Origin: Shinisaurus crocodilurus
Lineage: Eukaryota; Chordata; Lepidosauria; Squamata; Shinisauridae
Length of the DNA: 64,000 nt
Reading direction: 5' to 3'
NCBI GenBank assembly: GCA_021292165.1
Contig: CM037878.1
Location: 9,602,857-9,666,856 of the forward strand
In this document: positions 43,186 to 53,105 of the stretch, piece after piece
How positions within the stretch are numbered: the first letter of the stretch is position 1
How the letters are laid out: every line of letters starts with the position of its first letter
The notes under the pieces: generated by a model
The model's database searches: none
Seen by the model: the letters and a program-made list of their open reading frames with translations, nothing else
What the model was told of the DNA's origin: nothing
Position numbers and translations under genes: made by a program

Positions 43186-44195
43186 CAGGGATGGGGACTC
43201 GGACTCGAGGACTCGACTCGTGAGTCGGACTGAGTCCCCCCTCTGACTCGACTCGGACTCGAGTCCCAATATTTTTAATGGGACTCGAGACTCGACTCGG
43301 GACTCGAGACCAAGGACTCTTCAACATTCCTGGGCTGTGCCAGAAGGAGTGGAGAGGAGCGTGATTGCCGGCGAAGAGCGCATGGAAGCGAGGTGTGCCG
43401 CTGCTCGGCCACTATGGACGGCTACCAGGAGTGCAGCCCCAACAGTGTGTCAAGATTTATTTTGATTGATGTGTTGCGTACTTGGGGGAGGCAGAAGAAG
43501 GACCTGAGATTACTCTGTGTGGCTGCTCTGAGTGTGTTTCTGGTTCCAGCAAGTTCATCACCAGTGGAGCGGGTGTTCAGTGAAGGTGGAATTGTGATGA
43601 GATCTCACTGTTCCAGAATGGGGGCCAAACATTTAGAAAAAATCATGTTCCTCAAATGCAACATGGATAAGTTTTAGGAAGTACAGCAAGTTTATTTTTT
43701 AAAATCATTTTTCTAAAATGCAACCTTTCAGACATTTTGGGTTTGGCTGCCTCTGCCTGCCTGCCTGCCTGTCTGGGGTTCCCAGCCTCCTCTGCCTGCC
43801 TGGTCTCTTCTTGACCAGTTCAACAGTTGAATTGTCCAAGACAAAGGCCTCTACCTGCCTGCTTTGGGGTTCCCTGCCTCCTCTGCCTGCCTGATTATTT
43901 TGGGTTTTTCTGCCTGGTCTGTTCTTGCCAAAATCAGTGGCAGAGTTTTGAAATAAAAAGGCACACTTGTGCCTAGAATTTATTTAAACCACACATCTGA
44001 AGTAGCCTTATTTTGTTGGGAAAAACCCCATTGATTTTAATAGGGACTCGTGGAGTCAGCTTTGGGAGTGACTCGTGACTCGTGACTCGTGAGTCACCAT
44101 TTTGGACCAAGGACTCGGACTCGGACTCGAGACTCGGGTCCAAAGACTCGTGACTCGACTCGTGACTTGAGACCAAGGACTCTTCAACATCCCTG
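43186..44195 (+). mobile_element. GACTC-type hAT element, long form, plus
   Basis: Ends CAGGGATGGGGACTCGG and TCTTCAACATCCCTG; CTATCCAC / CTATCCGC duplications (43178-43185 and 44196-44203, 7/8). A third terminus-like TTCAACATTCCTG ends at 43332. Subterminal zones of about 140 bases on each side consist largely of GACTC/ACTCG/CTCGAG motifs in both orientations, the pattern expected of repeated transposase-binding sites. Confidence 0.95.
43393..43677 (+). pseudogene. hAT transposase C-terminal dimerisation domain
   Basis: A 94-codon frame like 36518-36802, with VERVFSEGGIVMRSHCSRMG and EKIMFLK. It is uninterrupted and starts at an ATG (43393), but no DNA-binding or catalytic domain precedes it. 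In the two short element copies this whole region is deleted. Family knowledge: this region mediates hAT transposase dimer contacts. Retention in two copies could mean a shared deleted ancestor rather than selection. Confidence 0.85.
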
Positions 44196-44239
44196 CTATC
44201 CGCTAGGCTAGGGAATTCAGGAGGCCCAAAGCTATAAAG

Positions 44240-44374
44240 CAGTGTTCTCCCACCTCGGGTCCCCAGATGTTTTTGGCCTACAACTCCCAGCATGCCCCAG
44301 CCAGCGACGCTGGCTGGGGCATGCTGGGACTTGTAGGTCAAAAACATCTGGGGACCCGAGGTGGGAGAACACTG
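44240..44374. mobile_element. Palindromic hAT MITE (family A), variant with matched changes in both arms
   Basis: Both arms read TTCTCCCACCTCGGG where other copies read TTCTCCAACCTTGGG. Perfect CTATAAAG duplications at 44232-44239 and 44375-44382. Confidence 0.95.
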
Positions 44375-44561
44375 CTATAAAGGCTGGTGACATTTTACTC
44401 TTTTGCCTGATCCAAGTGGTGGTGCGAGGATTGTGCGCGTCTTTGGAAATCCAAGCGCATGAGATTTCTGGGCTCACACAACTGAACTTTTCCATCCCAA
44501 TCCGGAGATGTTCGCTCACGCACCCAGAGAGAAAGGAGCATGTTGTGGGCTTCCCTTAAAG

Positions 44562-44610
44562 TTCTTCTTCTTCTTCTTCTTCTTCTTCTTCTTCTTCTTC
44601 TTCTTCTTCT
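44562..44610. repeat. (TTC)n microsatellite
   Basis: About 16 pure TTC units; long enough to be polymorphic. Confidence 0.95.
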
Positions 44611-44703
44611 AACTTTTCTTAATCTGCTCCGAGTTCATTACTCACACATCTGTTTTTAGTCTTGTGTGCGCATGGTCCACCTCCTCCACCCCCTCCCTTT
44701 CCA

Positions 44704-44800
44704 GCTCAAGTACATTAGCTACTATGGAAACAATGATGTCATCCACACGGGTGGAGTTTTTAACCACCTCTGCAGAGGCTGTCTATATTCCCACATATTC
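44704..44800 (+). CDS. Weak candidate exon
   Basis: A strong pyrimidine tract ending in CCCTCCCTTTCCAG (44690-44703) is followed by an open frame reading LKYISYYGNNDVIHTGGVF, which looks protein-like. A donor could be the GTGGAG after CACACGG near 44750, but it is not a good match. The frame stays open to about 44826. I do not recognise the protein, and chance is a fair alternative. Confidence 0.25.
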
Positions 44801-45231
44801 CAGTCCAGAGATCGGTGGTTTCCCATGTAAAGCCACACCAGTTCGACCGAAGGCGACAGGATTCGACCAGGGCATGCAAGTTCAGGAGCAGCAGCACTGG
44901 CAACGTGCTCCTGGATGTGAACGCGTCTGTGCTATCTCCAGCATGCTATAAACAAAAGACATATTTGAAGGAAGATCTCCCTGCATTAAACAGCAGAAGC
45001 GTGTGGAACATCTGACTGTTTCTTTTCATTTTATTTTTTTTTATAAGGCTCTTTAAAAGGGTTAAGGACTCAATCCCGCCAGCGGCTGGTGTATTTGTGG
45101 GTTTTCTGCAACCTGCAGAGATAAGGGAAAGCCACACAGAAGGACCGGTACAAGCCTGCAAAGCCTCGAAGGTTCAAAAGCCCTAAACTCCAGATTCCAC
45201 TTTACCCACCCAAAGAGCGACATAATAAATA
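44801..45231. other. Unassigned sequence
   Basis: No feature recognised. Confidence 0.35.
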
Positions 45232-45485
45232 CAGCCATGCCTTGGATTGAGAGCAGAATTCTTTCCGGAAACGTGCTTGTAATCCAAAACACTCTTATAT
45301 CAAAACGAAATCCCTCCCCCCCAAAAAATTGTACAGAGATTTTTAATTTAAGCCGTACTACAGTACTTGTATTGCAAGACGTCGCTTGTATATCAAGTTT
45401 TAAAAAAATTAAATAAATATTTTTTAAAAATATTGTCTTGCAAAACGCTCTCAAACCAAGTTACTTGCAATCCAAGGTATCACTG
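45232..45485. mobile_element. Tigger-like MITE
   Basis: CAGCCATGCCTTGGATT to AATCCAAGGTATCACTG with flanking TA; the same length (254) as 18245-18498. Confidence 0.85.
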
Positions 45486-46097
45486 TACACAGAAAGATCC
45501 AGAGGTTAAGGAAATAGCAGACCCATTTGCCTTCTTGGTTTCATGCACAAGATTGTTACAGTTTCAGGGCTGGATGGTTTTCCTGCTGTGATCGCAAGAG
45601 CTAGAAAGAAAGCGACTACTCAGCATCACCCGATGTCAGCACTGAGACTTCCAGGTTAATCGTGCGTGAATGCGTTTGTAGCGAGGTTTTGCAAAAAAAA
45701 AGCAGTGGTTTACTTCCACGTTGGCATCAGCAGTAAAGGAGTTTACACAACTATATTATCCACACTGCCGCCTCTTTGGTGAACGACAGCCCCCTGCCAG
45801 CAGCACCAGATCGAACATTAATCAAAGAAATCTTGAGGAAAGTAATTGTATTTGATGCATTATTTGGTTTACTCTGCATAAGGGCGTATGTGAATAAGAC
45901 CATGGTTGTGAAGAAGAAAAAGAATTATTTGGATGATGATTGCACATGGTTGAGCGGGGGCCATCTCAGAAGATGCATTCCATCCTGTGTGGGGGGGAAT
46001 GCATCTTCTAAGAATGCATCTTCTCTGCTGCTCACTTTTTTTTTTTTTATTACAAAAAGTATTATTAAATGTAGGGCTGCAGTGTCTCATTGATTTA
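45486..46097. other. Unassigned; short inverted pair near 45965-46022
   Basis: AGAAGATGCATTC at 45968 and GAATGCATCTTCT at 45999 and 46012 form a small hairpin. No gene recognised. Confidence 0.4.
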
Positions 46098-46172
46098 GGG
46101 TGCAATCCTACGTGTTTAGACAGGAAAAAAAACCCCTACAATTCCCAGCATTCCCCAGCCAGCCAGCCATGC
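46098..46172. repeat. Foldback family B, left half only
   Basis: TTAGGGTGCAATCCTACG through GCCCCAGCC-type core, then the right arm is missing. Confidence 0.7.
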
Positions 46173-46611
46173 TTAATTATTTGGGTGGATTAATCAAAGG
46201 GCTAGATTAATTTGAACAGCTGTCATATAGGTAGTGGAGCAAATTTGTTCTCTGTTGCCCCCAGAGAATAGGATAGAACCTGAACCAAATGGGTTCCAAT
46301 GACAAGGAAGAGGCATTCTCTGACACAGAAAGGAGAGAATCAATGCCTCTTCTAACATGCTGTCATGCTGTGACACATGCGTGTGCCTAATCTGAAAAGA
46401 AAGGATGCTTCTTCTTTCAGAAACCTCATTTTTATCCATACCTAATTTATGCAAATGTTATCAACAGATTACGGTAATTGATTAAAACTCATGTGATTCA
46501 TCAGCTAAAACTGAGTTGCAGCTCTAATTAAAAATGGTTAAAAGTTTTTCTAAGCTTGCAGCCTGATTGAGAACACTTTTTTAAAAATCAATCGAAAGGT
46601 TTTTCATTACT
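46173..46611. other. Unassigned sequence
   Basis: AT-rich, no feature recognised. Confidence 0.35.
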
Positions 46612-47310
46612 AATCTGATTGACTACTCTAGGCTGGCCAGGCCTCACTTCGAATCCTGTGTCCAGTTCTGGACACCACACTTTAAGAAGGATTCGGGTAA
46701 ACTGGAACGAGTTCAGAGACGGGGCAGCAAAGCTGATCAGGAGGCTAGAAACTAAGAGAGCCTCGGCTATTGGGCAGAATAGAAATGTAATAAATGAAGT
46801 CCTACAAGGAAAGATTGAAGGAACTGAGCATGTTTAGCCCTGAGAAGAGAAGACTGAGGGAGGATATGATAGCACAAGTATCTAAAGCAGTGTTCTCCAA
46901 CCTTGTGTCCCCAGATGTTTTTGGCCTACAACTCCCAGCATGCCCCAGCCAGCGTAGCTGGCTGGGGCATGCTGGGAGTTGTAGGCCAAAAAGGTTGGAG
47001 AACACTGACCTAAAGGGTGCAACCTGTTCATCCAAGAATGTAGGATACAAAAGAACACGCTTAAGCTACAGGAAGGCAGGTTCCGGTTGAGCGTCCGAAA
47101 TTTTAGGTTGAAAAACTTCCTAACGCAGTCAGAGCACTCAGACGATGGATCCTAGGAAGGTGGTGGGGCTCTCTGACCCTGGAGGTGTTCAAGCAGAGCC
47201 TGGACAGCCATCTGTCAGGGATGCGTTAAACTGGGTTCCTGCACTGAGCAGAGGGTTGGACTCGATGGCCTAAATGGCCCCTTCCTTCCATCTCCATGAT
47301 TCTATGACTT
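46612..47310 (+). mobile_element. Older CR1 LINE interrupted by a MITE
   Basis: CCAGGCCTCACTTCGAATC, GAACTGAGCATGTTTAGCC, GGTGTTCAAGCAGAGCCTGG and the tail TCTCCATGATTCTATGA follow the CR1 order with many substitutions and stops. The family A MITE 46888-47007 is inserted inside. Confidence 0.8.
46888..47007. mobile_element. Family A MITE with 16-bp deletion in the right arm
   Basis: The right arm goes from GGCCAAAA directly to AGGTTGGAG. ATCTAAAG / ACCTAAAG duplications (46880-46887 and 47008-47015, 7/8). Confidence 0.92.
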
Positions 47311-47465
47311 ACCGGAGCAATCCTCTGAATGTCTATTCAGAATTAAGTCCACATGAGTTCAGCGGAACGTACTCCCGTGTAAACGTATGCACACTCCCCT
47401 GGGAGTAAATTCCATTGAACTCAGTAGGACTTCCTTATGAGTAGACAGATCTAGGATTGCACTGT
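47311..47465. repeat. Foldback family C, two partial copies
   Basis: AGCAATCCTCTGAATGTC...TTAAGTCCACATGAG and CTGGGAGTAAATTCCATTGA...GAGTAGACAGATCTAGG. Confidence 0.5.
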
Positions 47466-47722
47466 ATTATTTATTTATTTATTTATTTATTTATTATATT
47501 TATACCCTGCCTTTTTTCCTGAAAGGAACCCAAGGCAGCTTACATAATCCTCCTCTTCCTCCCCTCCATTTCATCCTCACAACAACCCTGTGAGGTAGAT
47601 TAGGCTGAGAGGCAGCGACTGGCCCAAAGTCACCCAGTGAGTTTCGTGGCTGAGCGGGGACTAGAACCCGGATCTCCCGAGTCCCAGTCCAGCACTCTCG
47701 CCACTACGCCACAGTGGCTGAA
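47466..47722 (-). mobile_element. MIR-like CORE-SINE, nearly full, minus
   Basis: Inverted (TTTA)n tail at 47468-47500, core and head (GACTAGAACCCGGATC, CACTACGCCACAGTGGC). Confidence 0.9.
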
Positions 47723-47751
47723 ATCTTAACTGCACTTCCCAGGAAGTACGC

Positions 47752-47935
47752 ATAAGAACATAAGAAGAGCCCTGCCGGATCAGACCAAGGGTCCATCTAG
47801 TCCAGCATTCTGTTCACACAGTGGCCAACCAGCTGCCCACAGGAAACCCACAAGCAGGGCATGAGTGCAACAGCACCTTCCCACCCATGTTCCCCAGCAA
47901 CTGGAGTACAGAGGCACACTGCCCATTGCACTCAG
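47752..47935 (-). mobile_element. CR1-like LINE 3' end (TTCTTATG type), minus
   Basis: CATAAGAACATAAGAAG shows two copies of the inverted tail octamer; then GATCAGACCAAGGGTCC and GTTCCCCAGCAACTGG. Confidence 0.8.
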
Positions 47936-47984
47936 TGGTTCTTACTTCGTTCTGACTAAACATGTCGAGGACTGCAGTGCGTAT

Positions 47985-48360
47985 CATCATCATCAGGCGA
48001 TCACTCGTGAGTGACCGAGTAAGATTGTCTTCCAGGATAAAAGGAGGAAATTCTAAAGAAGATTGTGTAGACTCTAGCGATGGGTCCGTAAGTGACTGTG
48101 GAGGCCAATTCTAGATCCACACAGCTTCCCACAGTGAGGACACAGGTTACCAGATGGAAGATGGTCCTGTAAAGGATTCGTTTGACGGTGCTTTTCGCCT
48201 AGCACGTTTCTCCCTTTCACCTTGCACTCGGGCTTCTTCAAAGTCCATGGAACCTTTGTGAAAGGCCAACCTCCATTTAGATCATTCATGGGCCAGAGCT
48301 TCCCAGTTCTCGGTGTTTATATTGCATTTTTTTAGATTAGCCTTGAGAACATCTTCAGCA
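47985..48360 (-). mobile_element. Zinc-finger RT retrotransposon 3' end, minus
   Basis: (CAT)n at 47985-47994 is the inverted tail, followed by the 3' UTR and about 80 codons. The 48074-48289 frame keeps the finger CPHCGKLCGSRIGLHSH; upstream the frame is shifted by an indel. Confidence 0.85.
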
Positions 48361-48641
48361 CTGCTTTAAATGGACCGATAACCAGGAGGCGCAGTCACTG
48401 TCCCCTTCACCAGTGTTCAATTCCCCACTGGTTAACTAGTAAGGAAGGAGGCCCAAAGCTCCTTCCTTTGTGGCTCCCTCATGCTTGGATTTTTCAGGGC
48501 ATTTAAAAGTTAATGCTCGTTCGCCGGGTTGCAAGCCAGCAACCCCTGTCTTCCGGAGCCAAATTAACACCAGTAGACCAGGGATCTAGCAGCAGATTGG
48601 CAGGGGGGGAGCCGGCATGGAGACACACCTACTGGTTAGAG
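48361..48641. other. Unassigned sequence
   Basis: No feature recognised. Confidence 0.4.
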
Positions 48642-48735
48642 CAGTGTTCTCCAACCTTGGAACCAGCTACGCTGGCTGGGCATGCTGGGAGTTGTAGGCC
48701 AAAAACATCTGGGGACCCAAGGTTGGAGAACACTG
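48642..48735. mobile_element. Family A MITE, most of left arm deleted
   Basis: CAGTGTTCTCCAACCTTGG jumps to the centre AACCAGCTACGCTGG; right arm complete. Perfect GGTTAGAG duplications (48634-48641 and 48736-48743), which are part of the SINE head at 48736, so it landed in that SINE. Confidence 0.92.
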
Positions 48736-48925
48736 GGTTAGAGTGTTGGGCTAGGACTTGGAAAATCCAGCTTCTGGGACCCATTCAGCCACGAAGTTCA
48801 CTGCGTGACTTTGGGCCAGCGATTGACTCTCAGCCAAACCTACCTCACAGGGTTGTTGTGAAGATAGAATGGAAAGGAGGAGGTGGCCCATGTAAGCCTC
48901 CTTGGGTTCCTTGCAAAAACGCATG
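48736..48925 (+). mobile_element. MIR-like CORE-SINE, plus
   Basis: GGTTAGAGTGTTGGGC head after the MITE, then ACTTTGGGCCAGCG core and CCTTGGGTTCCTTGC tail. The extreme 5' end (TACTGGTTAGAG) lies on the other side of the MITE. Confidence 0.8.
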
Positions 48926-49529
48926 GCTACCATAATCTGGGCCGCTGAAGTGAAAAAAAGAATAGGACGCTAGAATGGGAAGGAGACGGTGCAGGGTTTG
49001 TGGGTGTAGAAGAGATGTGGGGTTGTGTTAGGAGACACAGGCTGGGAAAAGGGATTTCTCGCTAGCTGTGAGAGTTGAGAGAGGCCCTGGCTGGCCGGAA
49101 CCCCTGACCAGAGCACACGCCCCACGCTGCAACACTTATCTTTTCTAAACTTCACATGGCAACTAACTAACTGGAGACCCCGCTACATCTGCTGCCTTGC
49201 CTACCATTGTAAAGAGGCCTCACCGCCCAAATTGCTGCCCTTCCACTTTTGGGACTCAACAAGTTCTCTTAACTGGAGGTTCCCTTGCAGCAGTGTTAAG
49301 CAATGCAGCAGTTCCACCTGGTGGTGGCTGTGAAAACGGGTGACAGCGACGTATCGTATGCTTTCGTGCTTAGCTTGGTTCATAAAAGTAAATGTCTGTT
49401 TTTCAAGCAACCCTATCTAGTGCTTACCGTAGTTTTATTTAATGGAGTGCTTAGTTGCATCGCAGCATTTAGCATTTAGAGTACAAATAAAATACAATAC
49501 AACAAAAAAGTAAATAGAGCAAATGCGAT
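48926..49529. other. Unassigned sequence
   Basis: No exon or repeat recognised. Confidence 0.35.
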
Positions 49530-49745
49530 GTGCCAGCCACAGTTCAGGAACAGAGCACAAGAGGGCCCAAGTTCAATTCCCAGCATCTATAAGTGGTTTG
49601 AACAGCAACAAAAACCAATTTGGGGTAGGAAGGCAAAGAAATATATCCGTATGGAGAGCCACGGCCAGTTAGGAGTTGTCAGGAGGCCAGTGGGCTGCGC
49701 TAGCATGGGGCAAACCTTTATAAGAATTACCACTGACTCCCGCTA
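49530..49745 (+). mobile_element. tRNA-derived SINE, degenerate
   Basis: B-box-like CAAGTTCAATTCCCAGC at 49569-49585 and a trailing body with GGAGTTGTC. Head A-box not clear. Confidence 0.4.
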
Positions 49746-49967
49746 AGACCAAACTCCAACATTTCACAGATGAAAATAGGGACACACGTGTGAATTTGTA
49801 AGAGGTATGGTTAAGCAACAGGAAGGTGTGATCGAGAGGGCGTGGCCAGGCAACATGGGGGTGTGGCCAAGGGTATGGCCAGGCAACCAACGGGCATGGT
49901 CGGGTACAAAAGTTATTAGAGGAAACACACAAAATCTTATATATTATAATTGTTACATGATATTATA

Positions 49968-51515
49968 TACTAGCTGTGCCCGCGTGATGAAGAGTGACCG
50001 TGCCAAGTTTGCACGGGTCGTCATTTTCCTATGGGCACTATTTGTTCGAAATTCCTTAAGGTCGCTGACCGCTGTTTTGAATCGCTCCATAGGAAAGGTC
50101 CCCCGGGACTCCATAATGGAATCCCAGCTCCCCCAGGACTACCGGCTCCCCCGGGACTGCACAGTGAAATCCCTGCTCCCCCCCCGGACTACGCAATGAA
50201 ATCCCAGCTTCCCCCCACCCCGGGACTACACAACAATGAAATCCCAGCTCCCCACCGGGACTACACAATCAAATCTCTGCCCCCCCAGGGCTACACAATC
50301 AAATCCCTGCTCCCCCTGCTCCCCCCCAGGACTACACAACAATGAAAGCTTTGCCCCCCCCCCCCAGGACCACGCAATGAAATTCCTGCTCTCCCCCCTG
50401 AGACTACCCAACAATGAAATCCCAGCTGCCCCCCCCCCCCGGGACTGCACAATGAAATCCTTGCTCTCCCCCCCCGGGACTACACAGCAATGTAATCCTG
50501 CTCTCCCCCCCGGAACTACCCAACAATGTAATCCCAGCTTGCCCCCACCCGGGAATACACAATGAAATCTCTGTGTGTCCCCCAGGACTACACAATGAAA
50601 TCCCTGCTCCCCCCCCGCTGCTTCCCCCCGGGACTACACAACAATGAAAGCCCTGCTCCCCCCTAGGACTACAGAATGAAACCCCTGCTTTCCCCGCCCA
50701 GACTACCCAACAATGAAATCCCTGTTCCCCCTCCCCTTCGGGACTACCCAACAATGAAATCCCAGCTCTGCCCCCCCCCCAGGCCCCAGCTGTGGTTCAT
50801 ATGAACATTCTGTTTTGACGCAGGACAGATTTGCATATCCGCTCCTGATTGGGCCCCTGTGGCAGCATACGAACAATCTATATGTCGTTGGAGTAATTTG
50901 CATAACCACTCCTGAATGGCCCCTGCGAACATTCTAAGTGTTCGCATTGGCTCTCATCTATTTTGGGCCGTACAGGCACAGCGAGGGTTTTTCGGAGATT
51001 TGAACCCACCAGTCTTTGTCCTTGGGTGTTGGAGAGTATGCGTGCCAAGTTTGGGGCGGATCTGTCAAAACGTGATGGAGCCTATGTGACGATGCCCCCC
51101 ACACAGCAGTCATTCAGTAATTTAAAAAGTTTCCCTCCCTTTTCACCCCCTCAGAGAACATTCTAAATGGCCTAGGGGAGATTTGCATACCCACCTCTAT
51201 TGGCCCCTGCAGGAATTCATATGAACATTCTAAGTGTCGTATGGGCTATTTGCATAACTGCTCCTATTGGCTCCTGCAGCAATTATGAGGTGAGGCCAAT
51301 TTGCATAACTGCTCCCCAGTTGTTTTGCCCATAGGAGACATGAGAGTGGGGTGATTTTGCCCCCTTAGGGACGGAATTTCCAAAAATCCTTCTTTAGTGG
51401 GTGTCTACATCATAAAAGCAATGTCCCTTCAAAATTTCACGTTCCTAGATTAAACGGTTTGAGCTAGACGTTGATGAGTCAGTCAGTCAGGACTTCTTCT
51501 TTTATATATATAGAT
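49968..51515 (+). mobile_element. Dispersed element with CTAGCTGTGCCCG start and TATATATATAGATT end
   Basis: Starts ACTAGCTGTGCCCGCG, ends TTATATATATAGATTA. It holds repeated CTATTTTGGGCC / TTTGCATAACTGCTCC segments on the right and a C-rich minisatellite on the left. No transposase, RT or Rep motif was seen. The pairing of such ends is something I associate with widespread animal repeats, but I cannot place the class. Confidence 0.45.
50095..50785. repeat. C-rich minisatellite
   Basis: Around 18 units of roughly 30-45 bases on the pattern GGGACTACACAATGAAATCC, then TGCTCCCC and a C-run of varying length. Unit length varies mostly through the C-run. The strand is strongly asymmetric (C-rich plus strand). 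Confidence 0.9.
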
Positions 51516-51811
51516 TATTTTATAGTATTTTATAAGTGGCTTTTGTAATTTTTTTAACCTTAGTTAAACCCTTAATTGTTGATATCTGGTGTTTTTCGGG
51601 GGGGGGGTCAGTGCTTGCAGGGCAATCTCTTTTTGTTTTAAAATTGTCAAGATTGGCACAAATTCAACAGGTGAAGCTTACCCACCCACCCACACCCCCC
51701 AAACATGGAGCTTCATAAAGAAGGAGAAGTTTCTTGCATTTCCTTCTGGCACTGTATCTCACCTGTTACAGGCAGAGTCAACTCTGTTAGGAAATAAAAT
51801 CTTTGGCAATA
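51516..51811. other. Unassigned sequence
   Basis: No feature recognised. Confidence 0.4.
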
Positions 51812-52305
51812 CAGGCCATCCCCAGGTTACAAACGTCCCGATTTACGGACAACTCATACTTAAGAATGGACCACCATACAGTAATACCTTGGATTGCAAG
51901 TAACTCGGTTTGAGAGCGTTTTGCAAGACAAGCAAATTTTTAAATATTTATTTAAATTTTTTTTGACTTGATATACAAGCGACGTCTTGCAATACAAGTA
52001 CTGTAGTACGACTTAAATTAAAAAATCTCTGTACAAATTTTTTTTGGGGGGATTTCGTTTTGATATAAGAGTGTTTTGGATTACAAGCATGTTTCCGGAA
52101 CGAATTATGCTCTCAATCCAAGGCATGACATATGTAAAAATCTGAGTTAAATACAATGGTTTGTACTTACGAACGAATGCACTATACTTTGCGACACTTT
52201 GCAACACTTTCAAAACAATGCACAGCTTCTGTTCCGACTTACAAACACATTTGACTTAAAGACAGACTTACAAACGGATCTCGTTCGTAACCCAGGGACT
52301 GCCTG
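51812..52305. mobile_element. Tigger-like element hosting another MITE
   Basis: Ends CAGGCCATCCCCAGGTTAC and GTAACCCAGGGACTGCCTG with flanking TA (51810-51811, 52306-52307). Internal ACTTACAAAC motifs. No transposase ORF. About 240 bases once the inner copy is removed. Confidence 0.85.
51879..52130. mobile_element. Tigger-like MITE nested in a Tigger-like element
   Basis: The same family as 18245 in reverse order: CAGTAATACCTTGGATT to TCAATCCAAGGCATGACA, flanked by TA. Confidence 0.85.
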
Positions 52306-52563
52306 TATAAAGATAGGAATCATGTGATAAATTCCCTCCTTCACCTCTCCCTCGGTCCAGGCCAGCGGGTGCAGCCTCCACCTCCTTTTCTTTTCACCCA
52401 GCTAATCCCTTCCCCACAGCAACAACGTGCAGCAGAGGCAGCAGGTAGAGGATGCACATGCGCGCGCACACAGGCACACACATCCTCACCTGGCCCTCCT
52501 AGCTTAGCAGCGGTCTGTCTCTCCGTGGAGATCCTGTGGCTGTTTGAGCCTTAGCAGAACTAC

Positions 52564-53105
52564 TCTTAAAGGGGCCATGGGCAAAATTGCAGCTAAGCTA
52601 TGTAGAAGTAAATTTTGTTCAGGCTTCAGTTTAACAGCAAGGCCTAGAAAGGCAAGTCAGACCTTTCCTTGGCCTTCCAAGAACATGCCTTGACAAGTCA
52701 GACCTTCCATGAACAACCCTGATGGGCAAATCTCTCATGTGCCTAGCCTTTGCTCTGTTATGCTAAAATTACTGTGAGGCATATCCCCCTTGCAAAAGAC
52801 TGTACTGATTACCTTATGTAAAAGCCTTGATGGCTGTGAGATGGGCCATGTCTGACCTTTTTTCAGACCTAAGTGTTTCCGATCTCTAGGTGATGCTATT
52901 CCGTATAAAATGGAAGTGTCTCCCTTGCGTTCTTGTTGGCATTCCTGACTGTGCTCAGATGCCATCCGTGAATTCACTAATAAACTTTTCTCTCTAAGAA
53001 CCTCTTCAAAACACAACGCAGTAGATCAGTTTTTTCCACAACAGCTAAAACTGCAACCTTAGCTGCAATTTTGCCCAGGCCATGGCCCCTTTAAGAGCAG
53101 CTTAA
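52564..53105. repeat. Palindromic element split by a solo LTR
   Basis: CTCTTAAAGGGGCCATGG...GGGCAAAATTGCAGCTAAG at 52564-52598 is the inverse of CTTAGCTGCAATTTTGCCC...GGCCCCTTTAAGAG at 53058-53099. The LTR 52601-53043 lies between. Confidence 0.8.
52601..53043 (+). repeat. Solo LTR (endogenous retroelement)
   Basis: TG...CA ends (TGTAGAAG, CCACAACA) with a 4-bp GCTA duplication on each side (52597-52600 and 53044-53047). A TATA box TATAAAA at 52904-52910 and a polyadenylation signal AATAAA at 52979-52984 lie about 70 bases apart, which sets U3, R and U5 and the plus orientation. No coding part remains, so it is the usual product of recombination between two LTRs. A 4-bp duplication is usual for gammaretrovirus-like elements, but it is not decisive. 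Confidence 0.85.

Noticed and set aside
45776..46093. 105-codon frame as a possible small gene
   Set aside because: It runs into a lysine run and a poly-T tract, no splice or domain evidence.
50031..50565. Proline-rich repeat proteins in the minisatellite (frames of 104-130 codons)
   Set aside because: All frames on both strands are open merely because the unit lacks stops; unit length changes break periodicity.
50095..50785. CRISPR-like array
   Set aside because: The genome is eukaryotic, units vary in length, there are no unique spacers and no cas genes; it is a minisatellite.
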